Source: Saprospiraceae bacterium (GTDB taxonomy: Bacteria; Bacteroidota; Bacteroidia; Chitinophagales; Saprospiraceae). From it: a stretch of DNA of 36,045 bases. A program made the translations under genes and the position numbers. Shown here piece after piece: positions 8,672 to 18,982 of this stretch (position 1 is its first letter; every line of letters begins with the position of its first letter). The stretch is from positions 1-36,045 of the forward strand of contig BQJU01000070.1 of assembly GCA_021604865.1 (NCBI GenBank). Direction: 5' to 3'. The notes beneath the pieces are model-generated. The model worked only from the letters and a program-made list of their open reading frames with translations. It searched no databases and had not been told where the DNA came from.

Positions 8672-10336
8672 TCAATCTATTCGCCTGCTTTTTACCAGAA
8701 AAAACTCTTTGGCTATCTTAAAATCTTTAGCCTTTACCCCTTTAAGGGTCACTTCCTGCCATTCCTTAACAACTGGCGTTACGCGGGTATAATCCCCTAC
8801 CCCTCCAATAAGTACCGGCATCAGAAAGTTGGGAACATCCGCCATCCAGCGATAATGCACCTTCAGTTGATCTTTATCTGATTCAAGCCGGTATTCCAAG
8901 GTTGGCAATCCCGGATATTTCAAATATTGGTCAAAAAAGGCGGTCCAATCCTTTCCGGTACAGGTATTGACATAGTCCACGAAATTGTCAGTAGTGACAT
9001 TGGAAAGGGCATATTGCTCATAAAATCCATGCAACAAATCAAACCATTTGGCATCGTCGTTTATGGCATTCCGCAAGGTATGTAAGATCCAGGCTCCTTT
9101 ATAATAGTGATCACTGCCTTCCCAATCTTCCCAGTTGACATTCATGGGTCCTAAAATCGGCTCCTTATTGGCAATAAAAACCCGTTGACCTTGTAGGTAG
9201 CGCACCGCATCCTTATAGCTATATACACACTCCACATATAGCGCCTCCATATAGGTGGTGAAGGATTCGTGAATCCACATTTCCGACAGGTCGTTACAAC
9301 TAATGCTATTACCAAAATATTCATGGCCGGTTTCATGTACAATGATGTAATCCCAATCCATATCCCGGGGAATCATACTGCCCAGATACCCCCTCATGTA
9401 TTTATTACCATAAGCAATGGCTCCCTGGTGTTCCATGCCAAGGTAGGGCGTTTCTACCAGTCCGTATCCATCCTTCCAAAAAGGGTATTTACCAAAATAT
9501 CGCTCAAAACAGGCCAATACTTTGGGTACCTGCTGAAAGTGCTTTCGCGCTTTAGCTTCGTTTTCTCTGAGCACATAATAATCAAGATTCATAGCGTCTC
9601 CCTCAAAGGAATGGTACATCTCTGAAAAGTGTATATAGTCCGCAATATTAACGGTAACATTATAATTATTGATAGGATAAGCTACAAACCAATCGTAGCG
9701 TTGATAGTCGCCCTGAGGTACGATCTGTCGCAATTCCCCATTGGCCACAGCCATCAACCCATTGGGAATGCTGATGCTAATGGCCATACTATCCGGTTCA
9801 TCAGAGAGGTGATCTTTATTAGGCCACCACAGGCTGGCGCCATCACCTTCACAAGCCACACCAATCCAGGCCTTGTCTGCTTTATCGGTTGTCCAGACAA
9901 AACCTCCGTCCCAGGGCGGATTGATTGCAACCCTGGGGTTGCCTTGATAATATACCCTGATTTTCCCAGTACTGCCTGCTTTCTGCCGTCTGGGAAAATC
10001 GACAAAAACGGCATCAAATTCCCGGGTATATTTTAGCTCCTCTTTTTCAAAAAGGATGCGGTCAATATCCATATTGGCATACAGATCAATTTGCAAACGG
10101 TTAAATGTTTCTTTGACTCGGTATTCGATATCTACGTACCCTTCCAAGTACCGCCGATCCGGATTGATGCGCACATTTAATGCATAAAAAGTTACATCAT
10201 AACAGCTGCGTTCCGGACTTAACATACCGCGTAGGGTATCAGCTCGGGAAAAAATGTGATGTTGATAGAAATCCGGCTGTGCCAACAATGGACTCATTGC
10301 GACAAGCAGACAAATCGAAATAAGAAGTGGCTTCAT
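8672..10336 (-). CDS. Exported M1-family zinc metallopeptidase
   Basis: A 554-residue exported aminopeptidase-like enzyme. The signal peptide is MKPLLISICLLVAMSPLLAQ. The zinc site is HETGH at 334-338 with the third ligand Glu357 in WIHESFTTY, the correct HEXXH-X18-E spacing. The exopeptidase motif is GMEHQGAIAY (300-309) where classic aminopeptidases have GAMEN. A YYKGAWILHTL segment marks the helix after the catalytic Tyr. The protein has the N-terminal saddle and catalytic domains and only a short C-terminal region, as is usual for Bacteroidota secreted M1 proteins. The gene lies 28 bases downstream of the anchor-L T9SS gene on the same strand, so they are probably co-transcribed. Confidence 0.93.
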   Translation of the reverse strand: MKPLLISICLLVAMSPLLAQPDFYQHHIFSRADTLRGMLSPERSCYDVTFYALNVRINPDRRYLEGYVDIEYRVKETFNRLQIDLYANMDIDRILFEKEELKYTREFDAVFVDFPRRQKAGSTGKIRVYYQGNPRVAINPPWDGGFVWTTDKADKAWIGVACEGDGASLWWPNKDHLSDEPDSMAISISIPNGLMAVANGELRQIVPQGDYQRYDWFVAYPINNYNVTVNIADYIHFSEMYHSFEGDAMNLDYYVLRENEAKARKHFQQVPKVLACFERYFGKYPFWKDGYGLVETPYLGMEHQGAIAYGNKYMRGYLGSMIPRDMDWDYIIVHETGHEYFGNSISCNDLSEMWIHESFTTYMEALYVECVYSYKDAVRYLQGQRVFIANKEPILGPMNVNWEDWEGSDHYYKGAWILHTLRNAINDDAKWFDLLHGFYEQYALSNVTTDNFVDYVNTCTGKDWTAFFDQYLKYPGLPTLEYRLESDKDQLKVHYRWMADVPNFLMPVLIGGVGDYTRVTPVVKEWQEVTLKGVKAKDFKIAKEFFLVKSRRID

Positions 10337-10364
10337 TTATTTTTGGGTTCTTTTTTCTGGAATG

Positions 10365-13049
10365 CTACCGCAACAATACAATCTCTCCTTTAATCAACAC
10401 TTCATCGCCGGTAGATAAAAGTAGCCGAGCCATATAGACGTATAGGCCAGTGGGCGCTGGTTTACCCCGGGCCATGCCGTTCCATCCCTGATTGGGAACA
10501 TTTGGCAAAAAGGCCGACTTGACAAATGCCTGCCCGCCCCAGCGATCGAATATCTGAAAAGAAAGCACTTCGGTTACTTGTGCCTCATTGGCAAAAACCG
10601 TAAAGTATTCGTTCACTCCATCCCCGTTGGGTGAAAATGCAGTAGGCATAAATACATTGACATTTGGATCAATCACTAATTCTACGGAAGCTTCTTCACT
10701 ACAACCAAAAATATCAATAATGCGGATGGTATAAATGCCTTCCTCCAAAGCAATTATTTCTGGTTCCAGGCAGTCACTACAACTCAGATTGGTACTCGGT
10801 GTCCAACGGATGTTGCCGACCATATTTTCAGGAATATTCAGCGTGGGCATAATGGTTTGGGTAAAACCCAGCTGTATTTCGAGCTGTTCCGGCAATTCTA
10901 CCATTTGATCATAAGGTATTGGCATCAGAAAATCCTGCTCCAATTCACAGCCGTGTGCATCTTGTATCCATAGATAATACTGCTCGCCAGGATTCAGGGA
11001 AGCAAAAAGGCCATTATCCTCAAATTGTTCTCCGTCTATCGAATAAATATAGGGTGCTGTACCACCTGAAGCTTGCAGGACCAAACTTCCACTGGTCAAT
11101 TGTTCACAATCCACTTCGATCTGCTCCAAGGGTGGTGGTGAGGGTAAATCTATCTCAACCACTTTTTCACAGTTTCGGGTATCTGTAATACTGAGCATAT
11201 ATATTCCTGCCTCCAGGCCTTCTGTCGAAGTATCCGAAGAAGACGTATGTGACCAGGCAATCTGATAGGGAGGATGCCCTCCGCTCAGGGATACGCTGAT
11301 ACTGCCATCCTGGCCGCCGAAACAAGTCACCTCTTCACTTGATACCTCCACCTCGATACGCATCAGGTCTATCTGAGCAGTTCCATGACTTTCGCCCTCA
11401 CAGGCCTGATCGGAGACCGTTTCCAATTGATAAGCGCCCTCCAGGTAGGCTGGTAATAAAAATGGGTTGGCAGTAATGCCTCCTATGGTGTTTTGCAGGT
11501 TGCCATCAATAGAATATTGGATTTGCCAAGGTGGAGACCCGCTAAGCACTATTGGAAAAAAGGCAGTATCTCCTTCACAGATTTCCGCAAACCCACTCAA
11601 CGTACCTTCCGGTGGTACAACCAGGTTCACACTACTACTATCTGTGATGACATGCCCACAAGCATCGGTAACCGTAAGCACATAAAGACTAGGGCCATCC
11701 GGTGGAATGGGGATAGTAGAATCTGTAGCCATATTGTCCCATTCATAAGTATAGGGGGGCACACCTCCGGAAACTTCCGCATTTAATTCGCTCATTGCAT
11801 TTTCACAGATCAACACATCGGGTAGATCGAGCAAAAAGGGATCCGGGTCTATCAGAAAAAGCCGCGCAGTATCCGTATAACAGGCACAGGGAATATCCAA
11901 TTCCAGAATAAGTTGCTCCGCTGGTTCCGTCAATTGATCATTCAATGCCTGGATGGGCAGGTCAATACTTTCCGCACCGGCTGGAATAGTAATCGAATTG
12001 GAGAAAGAAGAAAAGTCCAGTCCGGGAGTCGCCGTACTCTGGCCCGTTACTTTAAAGTTTACCGTTAGTGGATTAATCAAAGTAATAGCTGTAGACCGCG
12101 AAAAAGTAAAATACCCATCAGAACAGCCCTCCGTCATCGTATTATTCTCCTCTCCAACTGGTCCATAAGGGGTAATGGCTACTTCGGTACCGATATTAAA
12201 ACTTCCTGCTTCAAGGAATACTGCCGAATCATAAAAGTTATCCCCCACATCGGAAACCACAAACCGAATATGGTAAGTCTCACAAGGTGTTAACTTCAGG
12301 CTAGCGGTAAGCAAACTGGTAAATCCATCGTATTCTATAAGCTCAAGATTAGAAGAATTAGAGAAAGGAATGTTGCACTCCTCGGCATCTTCCTGCCGTT
12401 CATTTCCGGTATAATATTGGTTATTGCTATTGTGGTTGACCGTATTGATGGCCACAAAATCATCCGAACCCGGAATGAGGGCCACATTTTTGGCACCACC
12501 GGAAAAGTTGCCGGAAATGCCTGGTCCACGAATAAAAAATCCGAAAACATCATTATAAATACTACCTACAAATTCACAATATTCCTCTGAGGCAAATACA
12601 TATCGAAAGGTCACAAAAGAATCAAGAGGAATAAAATCAAACTCGATACCTACTGCATCATAAACCGCCCCGGTCGACATATCATTTAGGTCTATATCGC
12701 CGCTGGCATCCTCGAAATTACCACTTTTGTCTGTTGCATCATTTGGTCCCAATGCATTGTTAATCGGTCCGGTAGATAAAATAATGCCCCGGGCCAGTCC
12801 CATTATATTATCGGCATTCTCAAAATACCCTATTCCGCCCTGATTGCCTATAGATTGTATATTGGTAATATTATCACAGATGCCTTGCGCAAAAATATCG
12901 GTGACCAGTTCGTTGGTCGTAAAGTTATTGCTGGTAAAAATACCATCGGGAGGTAGGGAGCGCTCATAAACAATGGGGACTGGGTTAATCCAGGCAGCCA
13001 GAAAAACCAAAAATAGTACACATAGGGATGTAAATTTCCAATACCGCAT
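10365..13049 (-). CDS. T9SS cargo: choice-of-anchor L, Calx-beta, SprB repeat, type B sorting domain
   Basis: An 894-residue secreted surface protein. A signal peptide (1-22) is followed by a choice-of-anchor-L domain (about 40-290, with FASEEYCEFVGSIYNDVFGFF at 152-172), a Calx-beta domain (about 305-400), an Ig/PKD-like stretch (405-540), a SprB repeat (about 567-640, CFGGQDGSISVSLSGG) and further beta-sandwich sequence. The C-terminal 95 residues are the gliding-motility-associated (type B) T9SS sorting domain (FMPTAFSPNGDGVNEYF, DRWG, WNG, PTGLYVYM). It is probably attached to the cell surface and may act in adhesion or gliding. The start is ATG 13049. It heads a probable two-gene unit with the M1 peptidase. 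Confidence 0.93.
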   Translation of the reverse strand: MRYWKFTSLCVLFLVFLAAWINPVPIVYERSLPPDGIFTSNNFTTNELVTDIFAQGICDNITNIQSIGNQGGIGYFENADNIMGLARGIILSTGPINNALGPNDATDKSGNFEDASGDIDLNDMSTGAVYDAVGIEFDFIPLDSFVTFRYVFASEEYCEFVGSIYNDVFGFFIRGPGISGNFSGGAKNVALIPGSDDFVAINTVNHNSNNQYYTGNERQEDAEECNIPFSNSSNLELIEYDGFTSLLTASLKLTPCETYHIRFVVSDVGDNFYDSAVFLEAGSFNIGTEVAITPYGPVGEENNTMTEGCSDGYFTFSRSTAITLINPLTVNFKVTGQSTATPGLDFSSFSNSITIPAGAESIDLPIQALNDQLTEPAEQLILELDIPCACYTDTARLFLIDPDPFLLDLPDVLICENAMSELNAEVSGGVPPYTYEWDNMATDSTIPIPPDGPSLYVLTVTDACGHVITDSSSVNLVVPPEGTLSGFAEICEGDTAFFPIVLSGSPPWQIQYSIDGNLQNTIGGITANPFLLPAYLEGAYQLETVSDQACEGESHGTAQIDLMRIEVEVSSEEVTCFGGQDGSISVSLSGGHPPYQIAWSHTSSSDTSTEGLEAGIYMLSITDTRNCEKVVEIDLPSPPPLEQIEVDCEQLTSGSLVLQASGGTAPYIYSIDGEQFEDNGLFASLNPGEQYYLWIQDAHGCELEQDFLMPIPYDQMVELPEQLEIQLGFTQTIMPTLNIPENMVGNIRWTPSTNLSCSDCLEPEIIALEEGIYTIRIIDIFGCSEEASVELVIDPNVNVFMPTAFSPNGDGVNEYFTVFANEAQVTEVLSFQIFDRWGGQAFVKSAFLPNVPNQGWNGMARGKPAPTGLYVYMARLLLSTGDEVLIKGEIVLLR

Positions 13050-13828
13050 TACGCTAATCTATATCTATCCGTGCATTAAATTCAATTGTCAGGAATAATT
13101 CCCTGAGAATTTTAAAACAGAAGGCTCACGTAGTTTAGATGCTAATTTTCCCGGGTTCAGTTATGGACTACAAGCTAGTCATTTTAGGCGCATGTTTCAC
13201 AATCTATGATTGTAAATTTTATCGAATTTAACTGACCAACTTATTTGTAGGGTAGTGATATGAGCCAAATTTAAAATTTATCTTTGAAAAAGAATCCTTT
13301 TCGAAAAGTAAAATTTAAGGAAACTTTTTTCTATTTTTTCAGTAAAATATATTAGTGCTTATTTTGAAGTCGACTTTTTTAGCTTGAAGGCAACTTCTAA
13401 ACGAGCGCTTACCCCCCTCTTGAACGGCTCATCCGATAAGTTTTTTTTAGCCCCCATTTTTTTTATATAAAAAATTATAATAAATTCGCTGGGGCAAATC
13501 ACATACCAATCATCAAAAATAACATTGCGAGAGTCTCGTATTGGTAAAGTCTTGATTTTCAAGGCATAAACCAAGAAAAGAAGGACCTGCTCTCTGTAAA
13601 GTGGTTATTTGTTCACATACGGTGAATCTATAATTTTCCTCATTTACCCCCGTTTTTTTTAAATAAGGTCCCTTCTTTGACATGGGATGCGATTTATATT
13701 TTCAATTGACTCGAAATCACGGAATTTGTCAAAGCACCAAAAGATCAAGGAAAATCCTTCCCCCCATAAGAGGATTCTTTTTCAAATATAAAATTTTTAT
13801 CATAAACCAGATTAAATTCAGTCTCTCT
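13050..13828. other. 779-bp AT-rich divergent intergenic region
   Basis: Lies between two divergent giant T9SS genes; no gene is supported. A near-palindrome TCAGGAATAATTCCCTGA is at 13089-13106, about 40 bases upstream of the minus-strand start. A perfect -7-like TATCTTTG is at 13279-13286 on the plus strand, with no well-spaced -33. Better-spaced but weaker plus-strand candidates are TTTG-N19-TAATTTTC (13608-13638) and TTTG-N15-TATATTTTC (13676-13703). A plus-strand reading frame from 13682 runs into the next gene but precedes its signal peptide, so I treat 13682-13828 as leader. Confidence 0.5.
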
Positions 13829-16800
13829 ATGAACCTGCAACGATTCCTGTTTATTTGGATTGTTTTGTTATTCAGCATTCAAGCCAATGCCCAGAATAGC
13901 GCCGAATGTATCGATGACGCAACTATTAGCATCCAAGGTGGAGGCTCTGGCGGAGACGCCTGTATAGGTGACGGTCAAGCAAACCTAATCAGGTTTAAGA
14001 CCAATACCCTGGCCACGCCATTTGGCTATGTTGTTGTTGATGAGAATGACCTCATTCTCTACATTTCCACCGGCAACATTATCGATTTTGAAAATTTTCA
14101 AAATGGCACGCTGAGAATCTATGCCTTTTCTTTCATTGGCCAGATAACAGCACAGGTTGGCGACAATCTGTTTGATGCAGAACTGGCTTCTATCTGTTAT
14201 GCCCTCACCACTAACTTTGTCACCATTACTAGCGCTACTCCGCAAGGGGGAACGGTTTCAACTAGTGACGGTGCAAGTTCTCAAAACTTATGTGTAGGAG
14301 ACGGAACCGCTGATGTTGTCAACTTTGTGACTACCAGTACGGAAGGTAATTACGTTTATCTGATTACAGATGAGAACAACAATATTTTGGCTATTTCCGA
14401 GGATGGCAGCTTCGATTTCGAGAGCTCACCGGAAGGAATTTGCCGCGTTTGGGGATTGGCCTACCTCGGAGATTTGTTAGCAGAAATTGGTCAGGATGCA
14501 GCAACGGCTCAATTGGCTACGCTTTGTTTTGAACTGTCAGAAAATTTTGTGGAAATTATCCGCAGTAATCCTGACGGTGGGACCGTAGCCCTGACAAACG
14601 GCGATACAGAAATTATCGTTTGTGATGGTGCCAATAGCCCTTCCACTCTTTCCTTTAGCAATCAAACCAGCTCACAGGCACCTTATACCTTTGTCCTGAC
14701 AGATGAAAACAATATTATCGTGGCGATCCTGGACGGCAACAGCCTCAATTTTGCTGACCTGCCTAACGGAAATTCAAGGGTTCATGGCCTTTCTTTTACC
14801 GGTACCCTTACGGCCAATGTTGGTGATGATGCAACCGTTGCTGATCTGAGCGACGATTGTTTCGATCTTTCTGACAACTTTGTAACCATTGTAAAACAGG
14901 ATCTCGATGCAGGATCAGTGTCCTTGTCAACCGGCGAAACGGAAGCGCTGGCCTGTGTTGGTGATGGCGTAGCCGATGAATTCACCATAGTGACCTCTTC
15001 TACTACCACAGAAACGTATGTTTATGTGATCACTGATGACAATAACCTGATCCTTGATATTTCAGAGGATGGAATTGTTGATTTTGACAATGCTCCTATA
15101 GGGGTTTGCCGCGTTTGGGGTCTGGTGCTTTCTGGTACCTTAAACACAGAGATAGGCGCTGATGCAGCTAGCTTTGTTTTTTCTGATGAATGTTACAAGC
15201 TTTCCGACAACTTTGTAACCATCACCCGCAAATCGGTAGATGGCGGAAGCATTAGCCTGAATGATGGCACCAATGCGGTGGACTTCTGTGTTGGTGATGG
15301 AATTGCCGATGTAGCCGATTACAACGTATCAAGCTCAGAAGGAGAAAGTTACTTGTTTATCATCACAGATGATGCCAACAACATCCTTACCACAACTACG
15401 GAAACCAACTTTGACTTTGAAAATGCAGAGGGTGGTACTTGCCGCATTTGGGGTCTCGCATACAGTGGCACCTTTACCGGAATGCCTGGAGATAATGCTG
15501 CTACTGTAGCACTTTCTGATGAGTGTTTTGCCTTATCGGATAATTTCATTGAGATAGACAGAACCTTTGTTGATGGAGGAACCGTTGCCATTGATGGCGG
15601 AGCGACTTCAGCCGTTGTCTGTAGCAATGACCCGATTAATGGCACCCTTTTATTTGAATTCAATACCACTGCTTTCAATGCTGATTACACCTTTGTGGTA
15701 ACGGACGAAAACAACAACATCTTAAACTTCCTGGCAGGTAGCCTGGTGAATTTCACGACAGTTACTGCCGGAACCTACCGCTTGTATGGCGTTTCCTACA
15801 CGGGTATGCTCATCGCACAAATCAATGATGTGGCAACGGAAGTCCCACTTTCTAGCGATTGTTACGAACTGTCTTCCAATTTTGTAGAAGTCCGTAAGGA
15901 AGATGTAGAGGGCGGTACCGTAAGCATGCCTGATGGCGGTGTACAAACCTTTACCTGCCCTGGTGATGGTAATCCCGATGTAGTGATGTTTACCAATACC
16001 GGTTCTTCTACCGGCGGTTATACTTATGTAATCACCGATGCAGCAAATAACATTCTTCAGCTTGTTGATGCCAGTGAATTTGACTTTGATGGCGCCCCTC
16101 AAGGCACTTGCCGGGTTTGGGGCTTGGCCTATACGGGTAGCCTTACGGCCATGGCTGGAGAAAATACAGATACCGTAGCCTTTTCTGATGAGTGTTTTGA
16201 TCTTTCCGATAGTTTTATCGAGGTGGTACGTGAAGTTCCCAATGGAGGTACTGTAGCTACACCCGCTGGAGATACGCTCATTTATGTTTGTCCTGGAGAT
16301 GGACTTGCTGATCTGGTAGAATTTGACAGCACGGGAACCTCCTCAGGTGCCTATACCTATGTCATTACCGATGAAAATGACGTCATTTTATCCATCCCAA
16401 CAGGTGATTCCAACGATTTTGAAAGTGCTCCTACAGGCATCTGCCATGTATGGGGTTTAGCTTATACCGGCACTTTAACTGCAATGGTCGGTGATACCAT
16501 CAATCTGGCTACCTTATCAGATGATTGTTATGGCCTTTCTGATAATTATATCGAAGTAATTCGGGAACTGCCTTCAGGAGGTACGGTGGCCCTTGCCAAT
16601 GGAGAAACTTCAGTACGTATCTGTCCGCTTGATGGCAACCCGGATATCGTATCCTTTGATAGCACTGGTGTACTTGCACCTAATTTCACCTATATTGTTA
16701 CAGATACCAATAATGTTATCCTGACAATTATTGACGGAGACGAATTCGACTTTGACAGTGCTCCCGAGGGCATCTGCCGCGTTTGGGGCGTAGCCTATAC

Positions 16801-18886
16801 CGGTGATTTAACGGCAATGGTAGATGATACGGCCTCTATAGCCAATTTAGCGACAGGTTGTTTCGCTTTGTCGGACAACTTCGTTGAAGTTATTCGGGAA
16901 ATTCCCGAAGGTGGTACGATAAGTACGGTAGAGGGCGAAACGGAGATATCTATTTGTGTAGGCGATGGTTTTGCTGATCTGATTAGCATGGTAACAACCA
17001 ACGCCTCAGGCGGAAACTATAGCTATATTGTAACCGATACTATGGGTTTCCTAATCGGTGTGTTGGAGCAGGATAGCTTTGACTTTGACAATGCATTGGG
17101 TGCCGATTGCCGCATTTATGGCCTTGCTTATACTGGGATAATAACGCCATTCCCTGGTGATAACATTTTTGAAGTACCTCTTAGCAGTGATTGTTATGAC
17201 CTTTCCGACAATTTCATCAGTCTGACCAAAATTGGTGTTGATGGCGGCCTGGTATTTACCGACTTCGGAACGGATACCCTATACGTTTGTGCTGATGATG
17301 ATGTTGATGACATCATCGCCTTCAACAACAGTAGTATCGCAAATGAAGCCAGCTACCAATACGTTTTGACAACACCAAACAATCTTGTTTTAGCCTTTGT
17401 CCCTGGTAATGAAATAAATTTTGAAAATACCGGTTTTGCTCAATTGCGGGTTTGGGGGATCTCTTATACCGGCAACCTGACTCTTGCTCTCGGCAATATC
17501 CTAACTGATGTAGCGCTTTCCGATGAATGTTATGTCTTATCAGAAAATCACCTGACTGTTTTCCGCGATATGCCGGAAGCAGGCGTGATTACTGCAGAGG
17601 AAGGACAAACTGACTTTACTGTTTGTATTGGTGCCGATGATGGGGTAATCGAGGTGAGTACAACCAGTACTTCCAATTCAGGATATGTATTGATCTTGAC
17701 TACCATCAATAATGAAGTCTTGAATATTTATGAAGGTAACGAAGTTGATTTCAATGTACTCGACCCTAGAATTTACCGGATATATGGTCTTTCTTATACC
17801 GGTAGTTTATTAGTTGTGCCTGGTGATATCCTTACCGAGGTAGAATTGGCGAGCAGTTGTTACGAACTAACAGAAAGCTTCATTCGTATTATTCGCTCCC
17901 AACCGGTTGATGGTGGAGAGATTTCTCTTCAGGATGGTTCAACCATTCTTTACACCTGTCCTGGTGACGATGAAGCAGATTTGGCTGTATTGTTAACCAC
18001 CAGTCTGGATACCGGTTATCAATATGTTATCACAGATACCTTTAATCAGGTATTGATTCCGGATGTAAACGGTAGTGTAATTGACTTTGATGCCGCTGCG
18101 CCTGGTGTATGTCGCATCTACGGAATTTCTTATAATGGTAACTACCTCGTTGGATTTGGTGATGATGTAACTCAGGATGAGCTTTCCGACAATTGTTACG
18201 TTACTTCTGCCAATTATGTAACGATCGTCCGTCAAACACCTGAAGGGGGTAAAATCACCTCTGATATGGGCGAAAGTGTGGAATTGATTGTTAATGATGG
18301 TGTGGCAGACGTATTGACATTCACCAGTGTTGATGCTGCCTTGTCGCCTTATGTTTATGTCATTACTGATGAACTTGACATCATCCTTGGCTTTGTGGAT
18401 GGCAATACGCACGACTTTGAAAATGCTGGTGTTGGCATTTGCCATGTTTGGGGCCTTTCCTATACCGGAGAAATCATTGCCGAAGTTGGAGATACCCTTT
18501 TATCGACGGACCTTTCAGATGATTGTTTCGACCTCTCCGACGAACCCGTAACGATAAAACGCTCTGAAGGCTTCAATGATACGGATACCGAGTTGCGGGG
18601 TGCCCCGGAAACAAACCAAGGCACAGTTGCTCAAATGTTTGTACGCCTCAGCCCGAACCCAACCAGGGATATGTTGCAAGTAAATTACACCTTGACTGAA
18701 TCCGCCAGCAATGTACAGCTGTTGCTGATCAATAGCCAGGGTCAAATCATCTCCCGCTACCAAAAGGCAGGCGTAAAAGGTGACAATCAGGAAAGTCTTG
18801 ATGTCAACCAACTTACCCCCGGTTTTTATATCCTGCGGGTAAGTACGGATGATTCCTTCGGACAGGAGCGATTCATCAAGCGATAA
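13829..18886 (+). CDS. Giant repeat surface protein with T9SS type A sorting domain
   Basis: A 1,685-residue secreted protein. The ATG at 13829 begins a clean signal peptide (MNLQRFLFIWIVLLFSIQANAQ), so I reject the in-frame ATG at 13682. The body is 14 tandem repeats with a period of about 333 bases (111 residues). Consensus features are GGTV, an N-terminal C(V/P)GDG-AD, (Y)TYVITDENN-IL, FDFE-AP-G-CR(V/I)WGL-YTG-LTA, and LSDDCF-LSDNFVEV. Most repeats have three conserved Cys, likely for disulfides. The last about 80 residues are a T9SS type A sorting domain (LSPNPTRDMLQV, GFYILRV, ending FIKR). A role as adhesin or surface filament is likely, but the repeat matches no family I can name. It is followed by a strong terminator. 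Confidence 0.93.
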   Translation: MNLQRFLFIWIVLLFSIQANAQNSAECIDDATISIQGGGSGGDACIGDGQANLIRFKTNTLATPFGYVVVDENDLILYISTGNIIDFENFQNGTLRIYAFSFIGQITAQVGDNLFDAELASICYALTTNFVTITSATPQGGTVSTSDGASSQNLCVGDGTADVVNFVTTSTEGNYVYLITDENNNILAISEDGSFDFESSPEGICRVWGLAYLGDLLAEIGQDAATAQLATLCFELSENFVEIIRSNPDGGTVALTNGDTEIIVCDGANSPSTLSFSNQTSSQAPYTFVLTDENNIIVAILDGNSLNFADLPNGNSRVHGLSFTGTLTANVGDDATVADLSDDCFDLSDNFVTIVKQDLDAGSVSLSTGETEALACVGDGVADEFTIVTSSTTTETYVYVITDDNNLILDISEDGIVDFDNAPIGVCRVWGLVLSGTLNTEIGADAASFVFSDECYKLSDNFVTITRKSVDGGSISLNDGTNAVDFCVGDGIADVADYNVSSSEGESYLFIITDDANNILTTTTETNFDFENAEGGTCRIWGLAYSGTFTGMPGDNAATVALSDECFALSDNFIEIDRTFVDGGTVAIDGGATSAVVCSNDPINGTLLFEFNTTAFNADYTFVVTDENNNILNFLAGSLVNFTTVTAGTYRLYGVSYTGMLIAQINDVATEVPLSSDCYELSSNFVEVRKEDVEGGTVSMPDGGVQTFTCPGDGNPDVVMFTNTGSSTGGYTYVITDAANNILQLVDASEFDFDGAPQGTCRVWGLAYTGSLTAMAGENTDTVAFSDECFDLSDSFIEVVREVPNGGTVATPAGDTLIYVCPGDGLADLVEFDSTGTSSGAYTYVITDENDVILSIPTGDSNDFESAPTGICHVWGLAYTGTLTAMVGDTINLATLSDDCYGLSDNYIEVIRELPSGGTVALANGETSVRICPLDGNPDIVSFDSTGVLAPNFTYIVTDTNNVILTIIDGDEFDFDSAPEGICRVWGVAYTGDLTAMVDDTASIANLATGCFALSDNFVEVIREIPEGGTISTVEGETEISICVGDGFADLISMVTTNASGGNYSYIVTDTMGFLIGVLEQDSFDFDNALGADCRIYGLAYTGIITPFPGDNIFEVPLSSDCYDLSDNFISLTKIGVDGGLVFTDFGTDTLYVCADDDVDDIIAFNNSSIANEASYQYVLTTPNNLVLAFVPGNEINFENTGFAQLRVWGISYTGNLTLALGNILTDVALSDECYVLSENHLTVFRDMPEAGVITAEEGQTDFTVCIGADDGVIEVSTTSTSNSGYVLILTTINNEVLNIYEGNEVDFNVLDPRIYRIYGLSYTGSLLVVPGDILTEVELASSCYELTESFIRIIRSQPVDGGEISLQDGSTILYTCPGDDEADLAVLLTTSLDTGYQYVITDTFNQVLIPDVNGSVIDFDAAAPGVCRIYGISYNGNYLVGFGDDVTQDELSDNCYVTSANYVTIVRQTPEGGKITSDMGESVELIVNDGVADVLTFTSVDAALSPYVYVITDELDIILGFVDGNTHDFENAGVGICHVWGLSYTGEIIAEVGDTLLSTDLSDDCFDLSDEPVTIKRSEGFNDTDTELRGAPETNQGTVAQMFVRLSPNPTRDMLQVNYTLTESASNVQLLLINSQGQIISRYQKAGVKGDNQESLDVNQLTPGFYILRVSTDDSFGQERFIKR

Positions 18887-18933
18887 AACAGCAGATTACA
18901 GGTTGCCTAAATTGATTAGGTAGCTTAACCCAT

Positions 18934-18970
18934 AAGCCGGTATCGAAGCACTTCGATACCGGCTTCTTCT
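18934..18970 (+). terminator. Rho-independent terminator after the giant repeat gene
   Basis: A perfect 15-base inverted repeat (AAGCCGGTATCGAAG, CA, CTTCGATACCGGCTT) is followed by TTCTTTGG. It ends transcription 50-80 bases after the stop codon. Its inner part GAAGCACTTCGATACC resembles the first hairpin of the neighbouring repeat array (GAGCACTTCGTACC). Confidence 0.85.
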
Positions 18971-18982
18971 TTGGTACCCCCT

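Noticed and set aside
9629-10036. 135-codon plus-strand reading frame inside the M1 gene
   Set aside because: Antisense shadow; the opposite strand carries the intact peptidase.
13359-13574. 71-codon minus-strand reading frame in the divergent intergenic region
   Set aside because: AT-rich, no recognisable domain, no supporting promoter.
13682-13828. N-terminal extension of the giant repeat protein from the ATG at 13682
   Set aside because: It would put 49 basic, non-secretory residues before an otherwise perfect signal peptide that begins at ATG 13829.
15722-16102. Minus-strand reading frame of 126 codons
   Set aside because: Antisense shadow of the repeat gene; its composition follows the coding strand and similar shadows recur in other repeats (for example 17993-18445).
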